Source: Clostridiales bacterium
GTDB lineage: Bacteria > Bacillota > Clostridia > Christensenellales > Aristaeellaceae
Reading direction: 5' to 3'
Length of the DNA: 35,493 nt
Assembly: GCA_029012285.1 (NCBI GenBank)
Contig: JAQXLU010000158.1
Span: 1 to 35,493, forward strand
The notes beneath the pieces were generated by a model. That model searched no databases. It saw only the letters and a program-made list of their open reading frames with translations, and was not told the DNA's origin. Position numbers and translations under genes: made by a program. Shown piece by piece: positions 33,842-35,493 of this stretch; positions within the stretch are counted from its first letter, which is position 1; each line of letters begins with the position of its first letter.

Positions 33842-34621
33842 ATGCTGACCATTACCGCTTATTCGGCTGCCGGGGAGATGCTGGCCCGGGCTGAGCATCC
33901 AACCGAAGCGCTGCTGTGCGTCGACCGGGTCTATGAGGACGGCGACTTCATCCAGCTCCATTCGGATACCCCCCACCTGTGGGTGCAGCTGGACGCGACC
34001 CTCCTGCCGGGCGAGGTGTACCTCCCCGGGGGCGCCATGACCTGGCGCGTCCCCTTCGGGGAGCATCGCCTGGCTTACAGCCCGGTCGCCTTTCAGGGCC
34101 AGCGGCATATCGTGACAGCCCGGGCCATGAACGCAGCGGAAATCGCCGCTCGCCGCAACATCGCCTGCAATCCCGCTGATTTGCGGGGCGACACCGACTT
34201 CTTCCCCCACTGCACCGCCAATGTGGAAACCCGCAACGAGGCCTGCTTCTGCGCCCGCAATGTCATTGACGGCATGCGCCACAACACCTATCATGGCGAG
34301 TGGCCCTTCCAGAGCTGGGGCATTGGCGCGCGCGAGGATGCCTGGTGCCTGCTGGATTTCGGCCGCGAGGTGACGGTGGACGAAATGGCCCTGACCCTGC
34401 GTGCGGACTTCCCCCACGACGCATACTGGGTGGCGGGGCATGTGGTGCTCTCCGACGGCGCGGAGGTCGCCTTCGACCTGGCGAAAACCGGCGACAGGCA
34501 GCGCATCCCCCTGGGACGGCATACCCTGCGCTGGATGCGCCTGGAGCGCATGCAAAAGAGCGACGATCCCTCCGCATTCCCCGCCCTGGTGGAATGGGAG
34601 GTCTTTGGTTGCGACGCATAA
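33842..34621 (+). CDS. Unrecognised protein with possible sugar-binding domain
   Basis: The 259-residue protein is the last gene of the uronide operon; AAGGAGG lies 8 nt before the ATG, 14 bp after the GH88 stop codon. The N-terminal part (to about residue 110) looks like a small beta domain. The C-terminal part (NVIDGMRHNTYHGEWPFQSW, then DAWCLLDFGREVTVDEMALTLRADF and LRWMRLERMQ) has the order of motifs expected of a discoidin or F5/8-type jelly-roll that binds carbohydrate. No catalytic motif or signal peptide was recognised. Function is inferred only from context. Confidence 0.7.
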   Translation: MLTITAYSAAGEMLARAEHPTEALLCVDRVYEDGDFIQLHSDTPHLWVQLDATLLPGEVYLPGGAMTWRVPFGEHRLAYSPVAFQGQRHIVTARAMNAAEIAARRNIACNPADLRGDTDFFPHCTANVETRNEACFCARNVIDGMRHNTYHGEWPFQSWGIGAREDAWCLLDFGREVTVDEMALTLRADFPHDAYWVAGHVVLSDGAEVAFDLAKTGDRQRIPLGRHTLRWMRLERMQKSDDPSAFPALVEWEVFGCDA

Positions 34622-34944
34622 GGCAGGCGCGCTCTGCTGCAGATACTAATTCTCATCATAATCATCCCATATACATGGCGTCTATTTCGCCCTGGCATTG
34701 CATCGTTGTGCTCGCGCGTACTCCCAGTACGCATCGCTTCACACTGCCTTGCCAGGGCGAATTTTACGATGTTCGTAGCCGCTCTGTATGCCTATGGAAA
34801 GTCAGCATGATTTACCAATAGAGGGTCATGATACGACGCGAATGGCGCATTTCATCTGATCATTGGGGGTATTCAAAGGTGTCATAGCAATACGGCAACC
34901 AACCGGTTTGCTCTCGCAATTCGGTCGGGAAAAGAGAGGACAAG
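34622..34944. other. Non-coding stretch after the uronide operon
   Basis: No convincing gene is present. The main feature is a 76-nt palindromic element at 34686-34761 that may end the operon. The rest shows nothing recognisable. Confidence 0.6.
34686..34761. repeat. Long palindromic element, possible terminator or REP-like unit
   Basis: TTCGCCCTGGCA (34686-34697) and TGCCAGGGCGAA (34750-34761) are exact inverse copies. Between them GCGTACT and AGTACGC form an inner stem around CCC, and the middle parts pair partly. The whole can fold into one long hairpin. It may serve as the terminator of the uronide operon, although only ATTTTA follows it, or it may belong to a repeated extragenic palindrome family. 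Confidence 0.6.
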
Positions 34945-35178
34945 ATGCGCATTGATGCAGAGCACATCGGGGAGCATCCCGAAGGTCTGTACTCCCTCCC
35001 GGACAGCATGAAATCCGACATCAGAAAAGCCGGGGATTGCAAGAAGCTGACTGGCTTCACCTGTACACCAACATGCACTGCGGGTTACACCTTTGTTATG
35101 GATGGTCAGGAGTATCGAAAGTGCAAGAATATGGCTTTCTTCCATTCGCTGACCGCCGGGAATATGGAACATACCTAA
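34945..35178 (+). CDS. Small four-cysteine protein, unrecognised
   Basis: The 77-residue frame contains four cysteines (Cys32, Cys40, Cys44, Cys60; spacing C-x7-C-x3-C-x15-C) in DCKKLTGFTCTPTCTAGYTF and EYRKC, suggesting a zinc or other metal site. AGAGG lies 5 nt before the ATG. The charged, non-random composition suggests a real gene or the end of a former longer one, but no family was recognised. It stands alone between the uronide operon and the convergent glycerate kinase. Confidence 0.5.
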   Translation: MRIDAEHIGEHPEGLYSLPDSMKSDIRKAGDCKKLTGFTCTPTCTAGYTFVMDGQEYRKCKNMAFFHSLTAGNMEHT

Positions 35179-35224
35179 AATACAAAATTGGTGCGCTTAG
35201 TATTATCATAAAAGCAAAAGCGAA

Positions 35225-35246
35225 GGGACTGCCGTGCGGCAGTCCC
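35225..35246 (-). terminator. Terminator of the glycerate kinase gene
   Basis: GGGACTGCC (35225-35233) and GGCAGTCCC (35238-35246) form a perfect 9-bp stem with a four-base loop, followed on the minus strand by TTCGCTTTTGCTTTT. It lies just after the kinase stop codon. Confidence 0.85.
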
Positions 35247-35256
35247 GGTTGGAAGA

Positions 35257-35493
35257 TCATTCTATTGGATTCAGCAGGGCCACAGCCACGTCGTTGACGT
35301 TGGTGCCAGTGGGGCCGGTGATGATGAGGCCGCCGGATTCGGTCAGGGCGTGGTAGGCGTTGTTGTTTTTCAGCTCCTGGAAGGGGTCGATGCCCTTGGC
35401 AGCCAGGGCGGCGTTGGTTTCTCCGTCCACGTAGCCTCCGGCGGCATCGGTGGGGCCGTCGGTTCCGTCACTGCCCACACTGAACACGCATAC
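35257..35493 (-). CDS. Glycerate 2-kinase (MOFRL family), C-terminal part
   Basis: Only the last 78 or so residues are in the window; the gene continues past the right edge. [21 protein letters not shown] and [19 protein letters not shown] are the C-terminal MOFRL domain motifs of the TtuD/GckA class of D-glycerate 2-kinases, which convert glycerate to 2-phosphoglycerate. Glycerate is formed from tartronate semialdehyde in the breakdown of aldarates and some uronates, so the gene may belong to the same uronic-acid pathway as the neighbouring operon. That link is inference. Confidence 0.9.
   Translation of the reverse strand, partial: VCVFSVGSDGTDGPTDAAGGYVDGETNAALAAKGIDPFQELKNNNAYHALTESGGLIITGPTGTNVNDVAVALLNPIE

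Overview
The window is bacterial. High GC, tightly packed operons, strong AGGAGG-type ribosome binding sites, AraC regulators paired with sugar ABC importers, and the protein styles (YheH/YheI-like exporter, LplB/YtcP-like permeases) suggest an uncultured-type Clostridia member of the Bacillota from a gut or rumen carbohydrate-degrading community. This placement is inference; there is no rRNA or other marker gene here.

Region 1 (1-8600) is a complete type I-C CRISPR-Cas locus, all on the minus strand. The array (nine 33-nt repeats in view, running off the left edge) lies downstream of cas2. Reading leftward the genes are cas3, then a 0.33-kb gap, then cas5c-cas8c-cas7-cas4-cas1-cas2 as a nearly gapless operon. 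The gap is the most interesting part of the window. It holds a consensus promoter firing left into cas5c and a second consensus promoter firing right. The second one starts a short RNA consisting of one shortened CRISPR-repeat-like element, a spacer-like segment and a hairpin. The first 17 nt of that spacer-like segment match DNA next to the -35 box of the cas5c promoter. The only mismatches are at positions 6 and 12, the positions flipped out in type I R-loops. This looks like a crRNA-like RNA that directs Cascade to repress its own operon (a CreR-like Cas-regulating RNA) in a type I-C system. cas3 has a separate consensus promoter with no recognisable target.

Region 2 (8600-16680) carries a two-subunit ABC exporter, an MFS transporter, a GNAT acetyltransferase, an SGNH hydrolase (all minus strand) and a divergent AraC regulator.

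Region 3 (16700-25450) is a glycan operon on the minus strand: two importer permeases (the second broken by an in-frame amber codon), a solute-binding protein, a GH29 alpha-L-fucosidase and a parallel beta-helix protein. A divergent AraC regulator lies upstream.

Region 4 (25500-34621) handles uronic-acid glycans: a GH2 beta-glucuronidase (minus) divergent from a plus-strand operon with a second sugar importer (binding protein plus two permeases), a DUF2264 protein, a GH88 unsaturated glucuronyl hydrolase and an unrecognised protein. The right edge cuts a MOFRL-type glycerate kinase, an enzyme that fits the end of uronate or aldarate catabolism. The likely picture is import of short fucosylated or uronic-acid-containing oligosaccharides followed by cleavage in the cytoplasm, because none of the glycosidases shows a signal peptide.
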